NCBI GenBank assembly: GCA_007116495.1
Contig: SKIJ01000054.1
Span: 1 to 59,271, forward strand
Reading direction: 5' to 3'
Source: Cryomorphaceae bacterium
GTDB lineage: Bacteria; Bacteroidota; Bacteroidia; Flavobacteriales; Schleiferiaceae
DNA length: 59,271 nucleotides
Shown here piece by piece: positions 17,075 through 26,401 of this stretch. Every line of letters starts with the position of its first letter. Within the stretch, counting starts at the first letter, position 1. Position numbers and translations under genes: made by a program. The notes under the pieces are model-generated. The model did not search any database and had not been told where the DNA came from. It was given only the letters and a program-made list of their open reading frames with translations.

Positions 17075-18991
17075 ATGAGCAAAATAATTGGTATTGACTT
17101 GGGTACAACCAACTCCTGTGTAGCCGTAATGGAAGGTAATGAGCCGGTTGTTATCCCAAACAGTGAAGGAAAACGCACCACTCCATCGATCGTTGCATTT
17201 GTGGAAGGTGGTGAACGCAAAATTGGTGATCCCGCAAAACGCCAAGCAATCACCAACCCCGAGAAAACAATCTTCTCCATCAAGCGCTTTATGGGTACAT
17301 CTTACAGTGGAAGCAAAAATGAAGTTTCGCGTGTACCTTACAACGTTGTAGAAGGTGAAAATGATACACCACGTGTCGACATCGACGGACGTAAATACAC
17401 ACCCCAGGAGATTTCTGCAATGATTCTTCAAAAAATGAAGAAAACCGCGGAAGACTATCTCGGCCAAACCGTATCTGAAGCGGTAATCACAGTGCCTGCA
17501 TACTTTAATGATTCCGAGCGTCAAGCGACCAAGGAAGCTGGAGAAATTGCTGGTCTAAACGTTCGTCGAATCATCAACGAACCTACTGCTGCTGCATTGG
17601 CTTACGGAATCGATAAGCGAGGTAAAGACATGAAAGTCGCTGTTTTTGACTGTGGTGGTGGTACTCACGACGTATCCATACTCGAACTGGGTGACGGCGT
17701 ATTTGAAGTTCTCTCTACCGATGGTGATACACACTTAGGTGGTGACGATTTTGACCAAATGATAATCGATTGGTTAGCTGACGAGTTCCAAAAAGAAGAA
17801 GACATCGATCTGCGTAAAGATGCCATGGCACTTCAGCGATTGAAAGACGCTGCAGAAAAAGCAAAAATTGAGTTGTCTTCAGGTAATAGCACCGAAATCA
17901 ACTTGCCTTACGTTACAGCCACTGCAAGTGGTCCTAAGCACTTAGTAAAAACGCTCAGCCGTGCAAAATTTGAAAGCTTGGCTGACGACCTTATCAAGCG
18001 CACCATCGAACCCTGCCGCACCGCACTAGACAAGGCTGGACTGAGCGCAGGTGATATTGATGAAATCATTCTTGTTGGTGGTACAACCCGTATCCCAGCC
18101 ATACAGCAAGCCGTTAAAGACTTCTTTGGAAAAGATCCCTCAAAAGGTGTTAACCCCGACGAAGTTGTAGCATTAGGAGCTTCCATTCAGGGTGGTGTTC
18201 TAACCGGTGATGTAAAAGATGTTCTTCTATTAGATGTTACCCCACTATCACTTGGCATTGAAACAATGGGAGGTGTGTTTACCAAGCTCATCGAAGCCAA
18301 TACAACCATCCCTACCAAGAAGAGCGAAACGTTTTCTACCGCTGCTGACAATCAACCTTCAGTTGAAATTCACGTCCTTCAAGGTGAGCGTTCTATGGCA
18401 GGCGATAACAAAACCATTGGTCGATTCCACTTAGATGGCATTCCGCCTGCACCACGTGGTGTGCCAAAAATTGAAGTTACATTTGACATCGATGCCAACG
18501 GTATCCTCAATGTATCGGCAAAAGACCAAAATACCGGAAAAGAACAAAGCATTCGCATCGAAGCTTCTTCCGGTCTTTCAAAAGAGGAAATCGAAAAGAT
18601 GAAGCAAGAAGCGGAAGCTAACGCAGAATCCGATAAGCAAGCAAAAGAACGCATTGATAAACTCAACGCTGCCGACGGCATGATTTTCCAAAGTGAAAAA
18701 CAACTTAAAGAGTTTGGTGACAAGCTTCCCGAAGATAAAAAATCAGCAGTGGAAGCCGCCATCAACGAACTTAAGGAAGCCCATAGCAAGCAAGACTTAG
18801 CAGAGATTGATGCCGCTACCGAAAAGGTTAACGAAGCATGGAAAAACGCATCTGAAGACCTTTACAAAGCGCAGCAAGAAGCGGGTCAACAACCTGGTGG
18901 TGACTCCAATGCCGGTGGTGCCGAAGGTGGGAATCCTGACGATGTAACCGATGTTGAATACGAAGAAGTAAACGACGATGACAAGAAGTAA
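17075..18991 (+). CDS. dnaK: Chaperone protein DnaK (Hsp70)
   Basis: ATP-driven chaperone for folding and protein rescue. It has the full Hsp70 layout in 638 residues. The ATPase domain starts [18 protein letters not shown], with [19 protein letters not shown] and [19 protein letters not shown]; the GGGTHDVS form is usual in Flavobacteriia. The linker is [19 protein letters not shown], followed by a substrate domain and an acidic tail [15 protein letters not shown]. It stands alone without grpE or dnaJ next to it and ends in a strong terminator. Confidence 0.99.
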   Translation: MSKIIGIDLGTTNSCVAVMEGNEPVVIPNSEGKRTTPSIVAFVEGGERKIGDPAKRQAITNPEKTIFSIKRFMGTSYSGSKNEVSRVPYNVVEGENDTPRVDIDGRKYTPQEISAMILQKMKKTAEDYLGQTVSEAVITVPAYFNDSERQATKEAGEIAGLNVRRIINEPTAAALAYGIDKRGKDMKVAVFDCGGGTHDVSILELGDGVFEVLSTDGDTHLGGDDFDQMIIDWLADEFQKEEDIDLRKDAMALQRLKDAAEKAKIELSSGNSTEINLPYVTATASGPKHLVKTLSRAKFESLADDLIKRTIEPCRTALDKAGLSAGDIDEIILVGGTTRIPAIQQAVKDFFGKDPSKGVNPDEVVALGASIQGGVLTGDVKDVLLLDVTPLSLGIETMGGVFTKLIEANTTIPTKKSETFSTAADNQPSVEIHVLQGERSMAGDNKTIGRFHLDGIPPAPRGVPKIEVTFDIDANGILNVSAKDQNTGKEQSIRIEASSGLSKEEIEKMKQEAEANAESDKQAKERIDKLNAADGMIFQSEKQLKEFGDKLPEDKKSAVEAAINELKEAHSKQDLAEIDAATEKVNEAWKNASEDLYKAQQEAGQQPGGDSNAGGAEGGNPDDVTDVEYEEVNDDDKK

Positions 18992-19011
18992 TCGTTTCAA
19001 CGTATAACCGT

Positions 19012-19048
19012 AAAACCGCTGTAATAAATATTACAGCGGTTTTTTTTT
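19012..19048. terminator. Bidirectional terminator between dnaK and GT9 gene
   Basis: AAAACCGCTGTAATA / TATTACAGCGGTTTT hairpin with a long T run; its right edge overlaps the stop codon of the convergent GT9 gene. Confidence 0.92.
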
Positions 19049-20042
19049 ATAAAACAGCTTGGTTTACCGCCCGAACAATCGCGTCAACCTCAATGCGATT
19101 TAAACAAGCCAAATCACCGCGGTGACACGGAGCACTTCCAAATGCAGAACAAGGTCTACATGGCAGTTCTTTCGTTGATATCTCGATATGGTGTACAACC
19201 TTTTGGGCTGCAAACCCTGCATCTCTATGCGTTGCACCCCAAATGGAAATAACCGGACAGTTGACCAACGAAGCCAAATGACCGTTGGCACTATCCATAC
19301 TAATCATTATCTTTAGGGATGCCATAAATGCCAATTCCTCTTTTAATCCTCCTGATAGAGAAACCACGGATACATTTGGAAAATCCGTTAAGGTCTTTAG
19401 CTGTTCGCGCTGTTTGCCGGGCGCTGAAAATAAATAGACTGCAAAGCCTTCTTGACTGAGCTTCTTCACGGTTGATGCAACAGTAGTCCAGGGCAACTCC
19501 TTTTGCAAAAAACCTGCAAATGGTGCAAAACCAACACCGTGAGGTGTTTCTGATCGCGGATGTATGGGAGGTGCATCGGTGGATAATATCTCTACCCCTG
19601 CTCGCATAAATACGTTTCGGTATCGCTCCACAACAGGAATCAAAACCCTTCTTTTTTTATTGTTTTTTCGCACCAACATATTCCTTTCCTCACGTTGCTT
19701 ATCCAGAACGTGAACAGGGATGCCACGTAAACGAAATAAATGTCCCAACAACCTTGAGCGAAGAACATTGTGAACGTCAACGACTGCTGTGATGCCCAGT
19801 GAGGAAAGCGAACGATAGAGTCGCAATATTCCCAACAGCCCTTTATGCTTGCCGTTTGTATCAACCGACACAACATTTACCCTTGAAAGGTGAGCAAAGA
19901 TTGGTGCCATTTGCGGACGCGTAAGCAGTGTAATGCGTACGTCTTTACTTCCTTCCAATACATTGTAAATTACAGGGTAAAGCATTGCCACATCACCAAG
20001 TGCTGAAAGTCGTATCACAAGGATGTGGCGTTTGCTCATCAA
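19047..20042 (-). CDS. Glycosyltransferase family 9 (LPS heptosyltransferase-like)
   Basis: Probably adds a sugar during lipopolysaccharide core or related glycan synthesis on the cytosolic face of the inner membrane. The N-terminal ILVIRLSALGDVAMLYPVI (residues 7-25) and the nucleotide-sugar domain sequence MISMDSANGHLASLVNCPVISIWGATH at about 252-278 are characteristic of GT9. DUF4254 lies immediately upstream, a pairing I recall from Flavobacteriia. The acceptor and sugar are unknown. The gap to DUF4254 is 4 bp. Confidence 0.9.
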   Translation of the reverse strand: MMSKRHILVIRLSALGDVAMLYPVIYNVLEGSKDVRITLLTRPQMAPIFAHLSRVNVVSVDTNGKHKGLLGILRLYRSLSSLGITAVVDVHNVLRSRLLGHLFRLRGIPVHVLDKQREERNMLVRKNNKKRRVLIPVVERYRNVFMRAGVEILSTDAPPIHPRSETPHGVGFAPFAGFLQKELPWTTVASTVKKLSQEGFAVYLFSAPGKQREQLKTLTDFPNVSVVSLSGGLKEELAFMASLKIMISMDSANGHLASLVNCPVISIWGATHRDAGFAAQKVVHHIEISTKELPCRPCSAFGSAPCHRGDLACLNRIEVDAIVRAVNQAVL

Positions 20043-20046
20043 TACA

Positions 20047-20682
20047 CTACGATTTAGGTGACTTTGCGTAAAGCACTGGATTGAGTGATGGGTCGTTGTA
20101 CATTTTAACTTGGCGGTAAACCTTATAATATCGCTTACCTGCTACAACGTCTTCCATTAGCTGCGCTATGGATGAGATCAAATCCTCTTTTTGTGTCAAC
20201 AGCAAGTCGTATTTGGCAGTAAGCATGGAGGTTTTATCGCTTCGCTTCACCTCCACATTCATGTGATAAATTTTCAATGCTAATATTGACAAGCGATCGA
20301 TGGCCCAAGCCAAACTCTCAGTATTTAGTGAGGCCGAAGCCGGTTGCTTTACGGGCAAGTCAAGTGTGCGGATAAATTCATCGTCTAAACGCTCTACCAT
20401 ATCTGTACGTTTTTGGTTTGAGCGATCAATGCGGCGCTTAATCTCCATCCCGTAATCTGCAGCGATGTCCGGATCGCGAACAATATCTTCCAAATGCCAT
20501 TGCACGGTGTCGATCCAACACTTGTGGTACAACAAATTAGCCAACTCTCCTTCATCAAAGGGGTTGTTTATGGGTTGATCAACATTGTCGTTTACGTGAT
20601 AGTCCTCTATGGCTTGTTCGAATACGGAAAACCAACCAAGTACATTTTTACGATCAAGGTTATTCTCCATTCCAAAGTGCAT
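20047..20682 (-). CDS. DUF4254 domain protein
   Basis: Function unknown; 211 mainly helical residues without signal or membrane segments. Typical family sequence includes ELANLLYHKCWIDTVQWHLED at about 46-66, IKRRIDRSNQKRTDMVERLDD and SLAWAIDRLSILALKIYHM. Its fixed position before a GT9 gene suggests a role in surface glycan synthesis. The start is uncertain: ATG at 20682 or 20670 (MENNLDRK); both overlap the end of the aminotransferase gene, by 23 or 11 bp. Confidence 0.85.
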   Translation of the reverse strand: MHFGMENNLDRKNVLGWFSVFEQAIEDYHVNDNVDQPINNPFDEGELANLLYHKCWIDTVQWHLEDIVRDPDIAADYGMEIKRRIDRSNQKRTDMVERLDDEFIRTLDLPVKQPASASLNTESLAWAIDRLSILALKIYHMNVEVKRSDKTSMLTAKYDLLLTQKEDLISSIAQLMEDVVAGKRYYKVYRQVKMYNDPSLNPVLYAKSPKS

Positions 20683-21859
20683 TAAAAGCAGCCGAAAGAC
20701 GCTCTAAAGCTACAGTTAGTATTTCTTCTGATGTAGCGTACGACAAGCGGATGCAATTTGGTGAGCCAAACGCATCTCCGGTTACGGTGGAAACGTTAGC
20801 CTTTTCAAGTAGATAGAGGCTCAGGTCGTTGGCGTCATTTATGCGATTGCCATTTATTGCTTTACCAAAATAAGCTGAGACATCAGGAAAAGCATAAAAC
20901 GCACCCTGAGGTTCATTCACTTTAAGTCCGGGTATGGTTTTAAGTCCATTTATGACCAAGTTGCGTCGGCGTTCAAAGGCCGAACGCATATATTCCAATG
21001 CACCGGGGTCAGCGTCCATAGCAGTAATGGCAGCACGTTGGGTAATACTGGATGTTGCCGAGGTAAACTGCCCTTGCATTTTGTCGCATGCTGACGCCAA
21101 AGGTTTTGGAGCTGCCATATAGCCCAATCGCCAACCTGTCATTGCAAAGCCCTTAGACAATCCATTGATGATTGCTGTGCGATCTTTCATTCCATCCACA
21201 GATGCAATACTGGCAACTTTTCCATTGTAGGTAATAAGCTCATAGATTTCGTCAGAGATTACAAATAAGTCATCATGACGCTTAATGACCTCTGCCAAAG
21301 CAGATAACTCCTCATATGCATAAATGCTTCCGGATGGATTACAGGGTGAACTATAGAGAATCAACTTGCTTTTAGGGGTGATTGCCTTCTCCAGTTGTTC
21401 GGGACTTAATTTAAAATCATGCTCTACCGATGTTGGTATGATCACCGGTTTTCCGCCTGCCAACTCGACCATGGCAACGTAGCTAACCCAGTAAGGAGCC
21501 GGGATAAGCACCTCATCACCGGGATTAATCAAACACATAATGGCATTGATAATGGATTGCTTTGCCCCGGTACTAACCACTATTTGGTCAGCGTGATAGG
21601 TGAGATTATTATCGCGTTTTAACTTCTTTACAATGGCTTCACGTAAATCTGCGTAACCGGGTACCGGTGCGTAGTAAGAAAAATCGTTGTCGATGGCTTG
21701 CTTTGCAGCTTCCTTTATAAATGTTGGTGTCGTAAAGTCAGGCTCTCCTAAACTCAAACTTATGATATCAACCCCCTGAGCCTTCAGTTCACGACTTTTT
21801 TTAGCCATGGCAATGGTCTGGCTTTCAGATAGGTTATTTATTCTGTCAGATAAGCGCAT
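20660..21859 (-). CDS. Pyridoxal-phosphate aminotransferase, class I (AspC/AAT-like)
   Basis: Transfers amino groups between amino acids and 2-oxo acids; aspartate is the likely substrate. Fold-type I signatures are ISLSLGEPDFTTP near the N terminus, SSPCNPSGS, VISDEIYE and the PLP lysine in NGLSKGFAMTGWRLGY. The frame opens at 21883, but the ATG at 21859 (MRLSDRINNLSESQT) is chosen. It matches relatives, and a TAGGTTTG promoter box sits at 21888-21881, which would overlap the longer start. This gives 399 residues. It begins a unit aminotransferase-DUF4254-GT9 with overlapping ends. Confidence 0.93.
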   Translation of the reverse strand: MRLSDRINNLSESQTIAMAKKSRELKAQGVDIISLSLGEPDFTTPTFIKEAAKQAIDNDFSYYAPVPGYADLREAIVKKLKRDNNLTYHADQIVVSTGAKQSIINAIMCLINPGDEVLIPAPYWVSYVAMVELAGGKPVIIPTSVEHDFKLSPEQLEKAITPKSKLILYSSPCNPSGSIYAYEELSALAEVIKRHDDLFVISDEIYELITYNGKVASIASVDGMKDRTAIINGLSKGFAMTGWRLGYMAAPKPLASACDKMQGQFTSATSSITQRAAITAMDADPGALEYMRSAFERRRNLVINGLKTIPGLKVNEPQGAFYAFPDVSAYFGKAINGNRINDANDLSLYLLEKANVSTVTGDAFGSPNCIRLSYATSEEILTVALERLSAAFNALWNGE

Positions 21860-21880
21860 GTGTGGTGTTTTGATGAACCG

Positions 21881-21888
21881 CAAACCTA
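21881..21888 (-). promoter_or_regulatory. Candidate -7 box (TAGGTTTG) for the aminotransferase-DUF4254-GT9 unit
   Basis: Exact TAnnTTTG match on the minus strand, 21 bp before the chosen ATG. It helps decide the start of the aminotransferase. Confidence 0.5.
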
Positions 21889-21921
21889 CTCAATATCGAT
21901 GAATTTTGCGATTAGTTATGG

Positions 21922-23148
21922 TTATTTGTTGATTGTATAAGAAATGACTTTTAGCCGGCCTCCGTAGGTAAACTTAAACGTGTACGTTCCGGCCAACCAA
22001 TCGGCAATGGCTATAATATCGTTATCAAATACCTCCGTTTGCTGAAAAATCAGTTCGTTGCTGCCATTAATAACTTTAAGCCCTACCGGCTCACCCCAAT
22101 CGTCGGGTAAATGAATCTTTAGAACACTTCGCTGAAGTTGGCTTTCTTGCGTGATGATTCCTCCTTGCGGACGATCGTAGTTTTTACCGGATGGCAAACG
22201 GTTTAGCGATTCAATTAAGAACTCCACAATCAAAGGTGTCATTTCTTGAAATGTTTCAAAGTCATTAAAGGTGTGGTCTACATCTTCGTATACAATGCGT
22301 TCAACACGTTTTTGCTTTGCACTCATTTGGCGATGAATGGACTCTGAACCGTAAACCATTCCCAATGGAAGTCCACTGATGATCATATCGCCTTCTAAAC
22401 CGGGGATGATGCTGTCATCTGCAGCTTGAAATAACAATACAGGTGTGCGATCTTGCGGTGTGTACATATCCAAATCTAAAACACCCCCTGCAATAGAAAC
22501 AGCTCCACGGATGGAGTTCCGTAGTTCTTCCTTTTTGATGTTGTGTTTCCATCCTCCAACCTGATTTATAAGTCGAATCAAACGCTCTGTGGAGGCGCGG
22601 TCATCTGCGTAATATTTAGCCGCGTGAAGGGCTGCAATGGCTCCGGTTGAGTAACCCAAAAGCAGTACCCTTTCGGGATCAATATTATATATATTGGCGC
22701 CATTGATTGCCTCATCTCTAAAATATGCCACCGCACTATAAACATCTTTTATTGCGCGAGAAATGGCCTTAACAAACTCATCAGATAAAGGCTTAGACAA
22801 ATCGGGATCTATACCTTGCCTGTACTCAATATTAACAACCACAAAACCACAGGCAGCAATGTAACGCGCCATTTCATCCCAGGCGTCTGCCGAAGAGTCC
22901 CCAGGTGTAAAATAAGCATCGGGAACCATGATAACCAATGGTCGGTTGTCGTTGCTCATTCGCTCCGGTAGATATAAGTCAGCATACAAATTTACCTCCT
23001 TCAAATCCCAATTAAGTGCTGTACTGTAAATAACGGATTCGTATTCTACATCGACAAAAAAATCGGGTGTTTCTTGTTGGGCAAATCCCAGAAAAGAGAC
23101 AATCGCAAATAAAAAAACAGATAATGGTTTAGCCATACGCTTCGTCAA
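21922..23148 (-). CDS. Secreted alpha/beta-hydrolase (esterase-like)
   Basis: Probably a periplasmic or exported esterase or peptidase of the alpha/beta-hydrolase fold. A signal peptide (MAKPLSVFLFAIVSFLGFAQ) is followed by NVEYRQG, the nucleophile elbow LLGYSTGAIAALHAA (G-Y-S-T-G) near 190, QAADDSIIPG with the acid, and DVDHTFNDF with the histidine. The C-terminal 90 residues form an additional beta-rich region resembling a sorting or accessory domain but with no recognised motif. Starts at 23148 or 23136 both overlap the end of the Crp-type gene, so the two are likely co-transcribed. Confidence 0.82.
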   Translation of the reverse strand: MTKRMAKPLSVFLFAIVSFLGFAQQETPDFFVDVEYESVIYSTALNWDLKEVNLYADLYLPERMSNDNRPLVIMVPDAYFTPGDSSADAWDEMARYIAACGFVVVNIEYRQGIDPDLSKPLSDEFVKAISRAIKDVYSAVAYFRDEAINGANIYNIDPERVLLLGYSTGAIAALHAAKYYADDRASTERLIRLINQVGGWKHNIKKEELRNSIRGAVSIAGGVLDLDMYTPQDRTPVLLFQAADDSIIPGLEGDMIISGLPLGMVYGSESIHRQMSAKQKRVERIVYEDVDHTFNDFETFQEMTPLIVEFLIESLNRLPSGKNYDRPQGGIITQESQLQRSVLKIHLPDDWGEPVGLKVINGSNELIFQQTEVFDNDIIAIADWLAGTYTFKFTYGGRLKVISYTINK

Positions 23149-23791
23149 ATTGTGCCAGTAGGGTTATTTTACCTCTGCCCGTTTCTAAAACACCCTCATT
23201 CTCCATGGTTTTCAGCAATCGCGAAATTACCTCTCTGGTACTGTTGAGATCGTTGGCTATTTCTTGATGGGAAGCACTAATAACAAAGCGATCGTCACTC
23301 TTTTCTCGCCTTTTCTGTAAATAGTGTACCAATCGTTCATCTAACTTAAAGAACGATACTTGGTCCAATACATCCAGTAGTTTTTCAAACCGCAAACGAT
23401 AACTGCTTATGATGTATTCTACCCACTCTGGGTAAGTTGTCATCCATTTGCGTAAATATTCGGGTGCAACGGATATGAGCGTGGAATCTTCTTCCGCAAT
23501 GGCTTTTACATTAAACTGACGATCATAGAGCCCACAAGAAACGGACATGGAGCACACTTCTCCGGCATTGAGGTAGTAAACAAAAAAGTTTTCACCTCCC
23601 TCGCCCATACGGTAAACTTTTAACAAACCACTTACCAGCATCATCCCGTTACGCACATATGAGCTTGGCTGGGAAACAACATCTCCCTTCTCTACGTCCA
23701 TAAACGTAGCCTCCTCAGATAACTCCTTTAAAAGAGGCAAACCAAACGATGGGAAAATTTTTTTAAGTTCGTCTATTGTATATGTGATCAT
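23129..23791 (-). CDS. Crp/Fnr family transcriptional regulator
   Basis: Transcription factor of 220 residues. The cyclic-nucleotide-binding-type beta barrel is at about 20-125 (NGMMLVSGLLKVYRMG, FFVYYLNAGEVCSM). The winged helix-turn-helix is at about 165-212 (HQEIANDLNSTREVISRLLK). The FNR iron-sulfur cysteine cluster is not present, so it is not an obvious oxygen sensor. The ligand is unknown. It precedes the secreted hydrolase with a 20-bp overlap and may regulate it. Confidence 0.9.
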   Translation of the reverse strand: MITYTIDELKKIFPSFGLPLLKELSEEATFMDVEKGDVVSQPSSYVRNGMMLVSGLLKVYRMGEGGENFFVYYLNAGEVCSMSVSCGLYDRQFNVKAIAEEDSTLISVAPEYLRKWMTTYPEWVEYIISSYRLRFEKLLDVLDQVSFFKLDERLVHYLQKRREKSDDRFVISASHQEIANDLNSTREVISRLLKTMENEGVLETGRGKITLLAQFDEAYG

Positions 23792-23804
23792 ACGTATTCA
23801 GTGA

Positions 23805-24002
23805 TTAAAAAATGCGTTTAAAAATAAACAATAAAAAGAATCCTATAAGAAGAAAAAGGAGAAAAAATGAACTTCCTTTGTAAGAACGTTTATGCACAAT
23901 TTTATCTTTGCGGTAGCTCCACACTAAGAAAATAATAAATGCTAAAATGGATACACCGGCAAAAATCCAATGGCCAGTCCCGATAATGTCGTTATCAATC
24001 AT
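23805..24002 (-). CDS. Small two-helix membrane protein
   Basis: Not recognised. The 65-residue product has one membrane helix at about 10-28 (HWIFAGVSILAFIIFLVW), a short basic cytosolic-looking loop with YRKDKIVHKRSYKG, and a second helix at about 44-62. The frame runs up to 24062, but the ATG at 24002 (MIDNDIIG) is preferred, because the upstream part is cysteine-rich and unlike a membrane protein start. It lies 13 bp upstream of the Crp-type gene on the same strand. Confidence 0.6.
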   Translation of the reverse strand: MIDNDIIGTGHWIFAGVSILAFIIFLVWSYRKDKIVHKRSYKGSSFFLLFLLIGFFLLFIFKRIF

Positions 24003-24092
24003 ATTCTTTTTATTTGTAACCTTGCATGCGCAATCTTTGTTTGGTCGATTGCGTACAACCATTGCACAAATTTACAAATCAATACACGTAAC
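24003..24092. promoter_or_regulatory. Divergent intergenic region with an inverted repeat and a 21-codon ORF
   Basis: CGCAATC (24029-24035) and GATTGCG (24047-24053) form a 7-bp inverted repeat. A TAAATTTG box on the minus strand (24074-24067) could drive the small membrane protein. A plus-strand ORF of 21 codons (24026-24091) ends one base before the MazG-like start. Whether it is translated is unknown. Confidence 0.3.
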
Positions 24093-24491
24093 ATGCGCAA
24101 ACAAATTGATCACGTAGCCAAATTTCACGAAACTTTCGGCATCGGAAACGAAGAGCATCCTAATGCTGAGGTAGGTACCGAAACTGCCCTTTTGCGATAT
24201 ACACTTATGCGTGAAGAAAACGAGGAATACTTGGAGGCCGCTCGAAATGGAGATTTGGTAGAGATTGCAGATGCTCTTGGCGATATGATGTACATACTTT
24301 GCGGCACCATTCTCAAACACGGACTGCAAGACATCATTGAAGATGTTTTTGAAGAAATACAACGCTCCAACATGTCAAAATTAGATGAAAACGGCAAGCC
24401 CATATACCGGGAAGATGGCAAAGTATTAAAGGGCAAAAACTACTTTAAACCGGATATCAAAGGCATCATTAGCAAACACCTAAGTAAGTAA
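24093..24491 (+). CDS. MazG-like nucleotide pyrophosphohydrolase
   Basis: Likely hydrolyses a nucleoside triphosphate to the monophosphate and pyrophosphate. The 132-residue protein has the all-alpha NTP-PPase metal site: EENEEYLEA at 41-49 and EIADALGDMMYILCG at 57-71, giving the E-x-x-E plus E-x-x-D pattern. It is sometimes annotated phosphoribosyl-ATP pyrophosphohydrolase-like, but no his genes are nearby. The frame is open from 23970; the ATG at 24093 (MRKQIDHVAKFHETFG) matches the family start. The GT2 pair follows 12 bp later. Confidence 0.85.
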   Translation: MRKQIDHVAKFHETFGIGNEEHPNAEVGTETALLRYTLMREENEEYLEAARNGDLVEIADALGDMMYILCGTILKHGLQDIIEDVFEEIQRSNMSKLDENGKPIYREDGKVLKGKNYFKPDIKGIISKHLSK

Positions 24492-24503
24492 ACACCTTTC
24501 ACC

Positions 24504-25544
24504 ATGCCTCTCGTATCTGTCATAGTTCCCAACTACAATCACGCGCCATACTTGACAAAGCGATTGGACTCCATCATCAACCAAACATTTGATGATTTTG
24601 AGCTGATTCTACTCGACGATGCCTCTACTGATAATAGTCTGGATCTATTAAAAGCGTGCAAAGATGAGCGTGCGCGTTTGTTTCCCAATCGCATCAATAG
24701 CGGATCGCCGTTTGCGCAGTGGAATAAAGGCGTTGAATTGGCCAGCGGAAAATACATTTGGATTGCAGAAAGCGACGACATAGCGGATGAACATTTTTTA
24801 GAAAAGCTCGTACCCTTATTGGAATCAGATGATCAAATGGTTTTGGCTTTTTCTCAGTCCATGCTCATCGACTCCAACGGCAACCACCTTCACTCTTTTG
24901 CTGAAAACTACCGCTTTTTGTACAACACCAACCGCTGGGAAAAAGACTTCATCGCTGATGGCACACAAGAGTGCGTCCAATATTTAATAAAAAACAACAC
25001 CATTCCCAACGCCTCAGCAGTATTAATGCGCAGGGATGCATACCTAAATGCCGGTGGAGCGCCTACCCATTTTAAACTCAATGGCGATTGGCTTCTTTAT
25101 GCACGGGTATTGGTGCAGGGCAAGTTTGGATTCAAAGCTGATGTCCTCAACTATTTTCGCACCCATGATAACACGCAACGCCACAAAGCCCGACGAGCCG
25201 TTCACGCCTATCCGGAAATGCTCGCCATTCAGTCGTTTATCGAACAGCAAACTCCAGTAAGCCACGATGAAGTAGTGCAGGCAAAAAAGCAAGTAGCCGA
25301 ATGGTGGATTGGAGGAATTGCGCATCAACACTGGTTTAGAAATGGCTTTTGGCGCGAGAATGCTAAGTTATACCGTGCGTTTTCTAATCTCTACACTGCC
25401 TTATGGCTTCGCATTACATGGCATATTGTCTACGCTACAGGGTGGTACGTTTTGTACATTACAGGGCTACTCAATTTAGGAAAACGCATTCGCAACGCGT
25501 TGTTTCCGGGAAAGTACTTTTCCCCTAACATTCAGAAAAAATGA
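24504..25544 (+). CDS. Glycosyltransferase family 2
   Basis: Inverting GT-A fold glycosyltransferase, probably in surface polysaccharide synthesis. It begins VSVIVPNYNHAPYLTKRLDS (4-23), followed by the nucleotide-binding DDAST at about 37 and the acidic metal motif AESDDIADEHF at about 90. The C-terminal region carries a hydrophobic helix (ITWHIVYATGWYVLYITGLL) that may anchor it to the membrane. The end overlaps the next GT2 gene by 4 bp. Donor and acceptor unknown. Confidence 0.9.
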   Translation: MPLVSVIVPNYNHAPYLTKRLDSIINQTFDDFELILLDDASTDNSLDLLKACKDERARLFPNRINSGSPFAQWNKGVELASGKYIWIAESDDIADEHFLEKLVPLLESDDQMVLAFSQSMLIDSNGNHLHSFAENYRFLYNTNRWEKDFIADGTQECVQYLIKNNTIPNASAVLMRRDAYLNAGGAPTHFKLNGDWLLYARVLVQGKFGFKADVLNYFRTHDNTQRHKARRAVHAYPEMLAIQSFIEQQTPVSHDEVVQAKKQVAEWWIGGIAHQHWFRNGFWRENAKLYRAFSNLYTALWLRITWHIVYATGWYVLYITGLLNLGKRIRNALFPGKYFSPNIQKK

Positions 25545-26392
25545 CCGTTTCTATTGTCATTCCATACTTCAATGCAGCTCACATTGTTTTAGATACCTTA
25601 AAAAGCGTTGTGGCGCAATCGCAACCTCCACACCAAATCATATGCGTAAACGATGGAAGCACAGACCACAGTGAACGGGTAGTAAAACAATTTACAGAGC
25701 AACACCCAAATCTAAACTGGATCCACATCTCTCAGGGAAACAAGGGATTAGGAGCAGCGCGTAATGCGGCACTGCCTGAAGTTACCGGAGAATATATTGC
25801 TTGGCTCGACGCCGATGATACATACAACCCCGACACATTATCGCACATAAGTAAACATCATCAAAGTGGTGCTAAATGGCTGACATGGGCCGCATGGGAA
25901 TGGGATGGAAAAAAGAGCTTCCGAAAACGATTTTGGCGGATTTGCACTTCCGTAAGCGACATGCTTCTAAACGGCAACCCATTTCTTCCTTCAGCCACTA
26001 TGCTTAAAACGAAAATTGCGCAAACATTCCCGTTTTGCGAAAACCGAAACATGCACGGCGCCGAAGATATTGACTTATGGATCAGATTGATGCGTGCTAA
26101 CATACTACCCATTCAGATAAACCAAAGACTTACAAATTACCGCATACATGCAGAGGGAATGAGTCAACACTTGGAAAAACATCTCCAAAGCATCAAAAAT
26201 GTTATTGATGTTTACAACATTGACGCGCACACAAAAGAAAAAGCACTTTACAGAAAGTACTACGAAATGGCGCGAGTGTCTCAACGCCGTGGAGATCACA
26301 AACAAGCCTCAACATATTACATAAAGTCTCAAGCGAACAGCCTAAAAGGTTTATTGTTAAAACTTACAAACTACCTGAAATTAAGAATTTAG
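25541..26392 (+). CDS. Glycosyltransferase family 2
   Basis: Second GT2 enzyme, 283 residues. SIVIPYFNAAHIVLDTLKS is at the N terminus, with VNDGSTDHS at about 34-42, NKGLGAARNAAL near 68 and the D-x-D-type motif AWLDADDTY near 86. Translation is probably coupled to the preceding GT2 through the ATGA overlap, suggesting consecutive steps on the same glycan. It converges on copA with a 9-bp gap and no visible terminator between them. Confidence 0.91.
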   Translation: MTVSIVIPYFNAAHIVLDTLKSVVAQSQPPHQIICVNDGSTDHSERVVKQFTEQHPNLNWIHISQGNKGLGAARNAALPEVTGEYIAWLDADDTYNPDTLSHISKHHQSGAKWLTWAAWEWDGKKSFRKRFWRICTSVSDMLLNGNPFLPSATMLKTKIAQTFPFCENRNMHGAEDIDLWIRLMRANILPIQINQRLTNYRIHAEGMSQHLEKHLQSIKNVIDVYNIDAHTKEKALYRKYYEMARVSQRRGDHKQASTYYIKSQANSLKGLLLKLTNYLKLRI

Positions 26393-26401
26393 CGTTTATT
26401 T

